Assembly (NCBI GenBank): GCA_947505655.1
Contig: CANNMD010000006.1
Coordinates: 1 to 37,371, forward strand
DNA length: 37,371 nt
Direction: 5' to 3'
Source of the DNA: Acidimicrobiaceae bacterium
GTDB taxonomy: Bacteria > Actinomycetota > Acidimicrobiia > Acidimicrobiales > Ilumatobacteraceae
The notes beneath the pieces are model-generated. The model had not been told where the DNA came from, searched no databases, and saw only the letters and a program-made list of their open reading frames with translations. The position numbers and the translations under genes are program-made. Of the stretch, positions 37,285-37,371 are shown one piece after another; positions within the stretch are counted from its first letter, which is position 1, and the number at the start of each line of letters is the position of its first letter.

Positions 37285-37371
37285 CGCCAAACAGTACTGG
37301 CGGCAACAGGACCCTCCGTGGACCTCGAATGCGTGGTGAGGGCTACGAGGTGGGGGGAGCCGAGTCGAGGC

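Noticed and set aside
37300-37371. Possible RNA gene at the right edge
   Set aside because: No tRNA, tmRNA or SRP signature recognised and the sequence is truncated by the window.

Overview
The window is a gene-dense, high-GC actinobacterial chromosome segment. Gene content and divergence suggest an Acidimicrobiia-like lineage; this is an inference, not tested. No phage, transposase, CRISPR array or rRNA was seen. From left to right: a partial hypothetical gene; a minus-strand argS-lysA-hom-thrC-rho-rpmE cluster with no thrB in the thrC-rho gap; tRNA-Arg(CCG); ogt; an acyl-CoA dehydrogenase gene; a divergent FtsH-like AAA+ metalloprotease; an orphan form-II CoxL-like molybdo-hydroxylase divergent from an FrhB-like protein; an esterase; a family-5 uracil-DNA glycosylase; a phosphomutase/DUF3090/SCO1664 cluster; a secreted GH18 protein with a threefold C-terminal repeat; etfBA; a lipid kinase and a GDPD; whiB1-like and pdtaS-like genes; a tandem ArsA/Get3-like ATPase pair; DUF3107; mrp divergent from a SufR-like regulator; a sulfite-oxidase-like molybdoenzyme; and DUF4328, SixA-like and DUF4190 genes. 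The most unusual non-coding signals are: (1) a 197-bp intergenic region (34798-34994) made of a CCCC-tract array, a 23-bp-arm palindrome and a GGGG-tract array; (2) an intergenic octamer array (GTCAGATC)6 upstream of pdtaS; (3) a three-copy inverted/direct repeat that can form alternative hairpins between mrp and DUF3107; (4) a 6C-like hairpin RNA candidate upstream of the FtsH-like gene; (5) a 20-bp-spaced direct-repeat operator in front of the FtsH-like gene; and (6) a recurrent TAGAWT-N6-ATG leaderless promoter signature.
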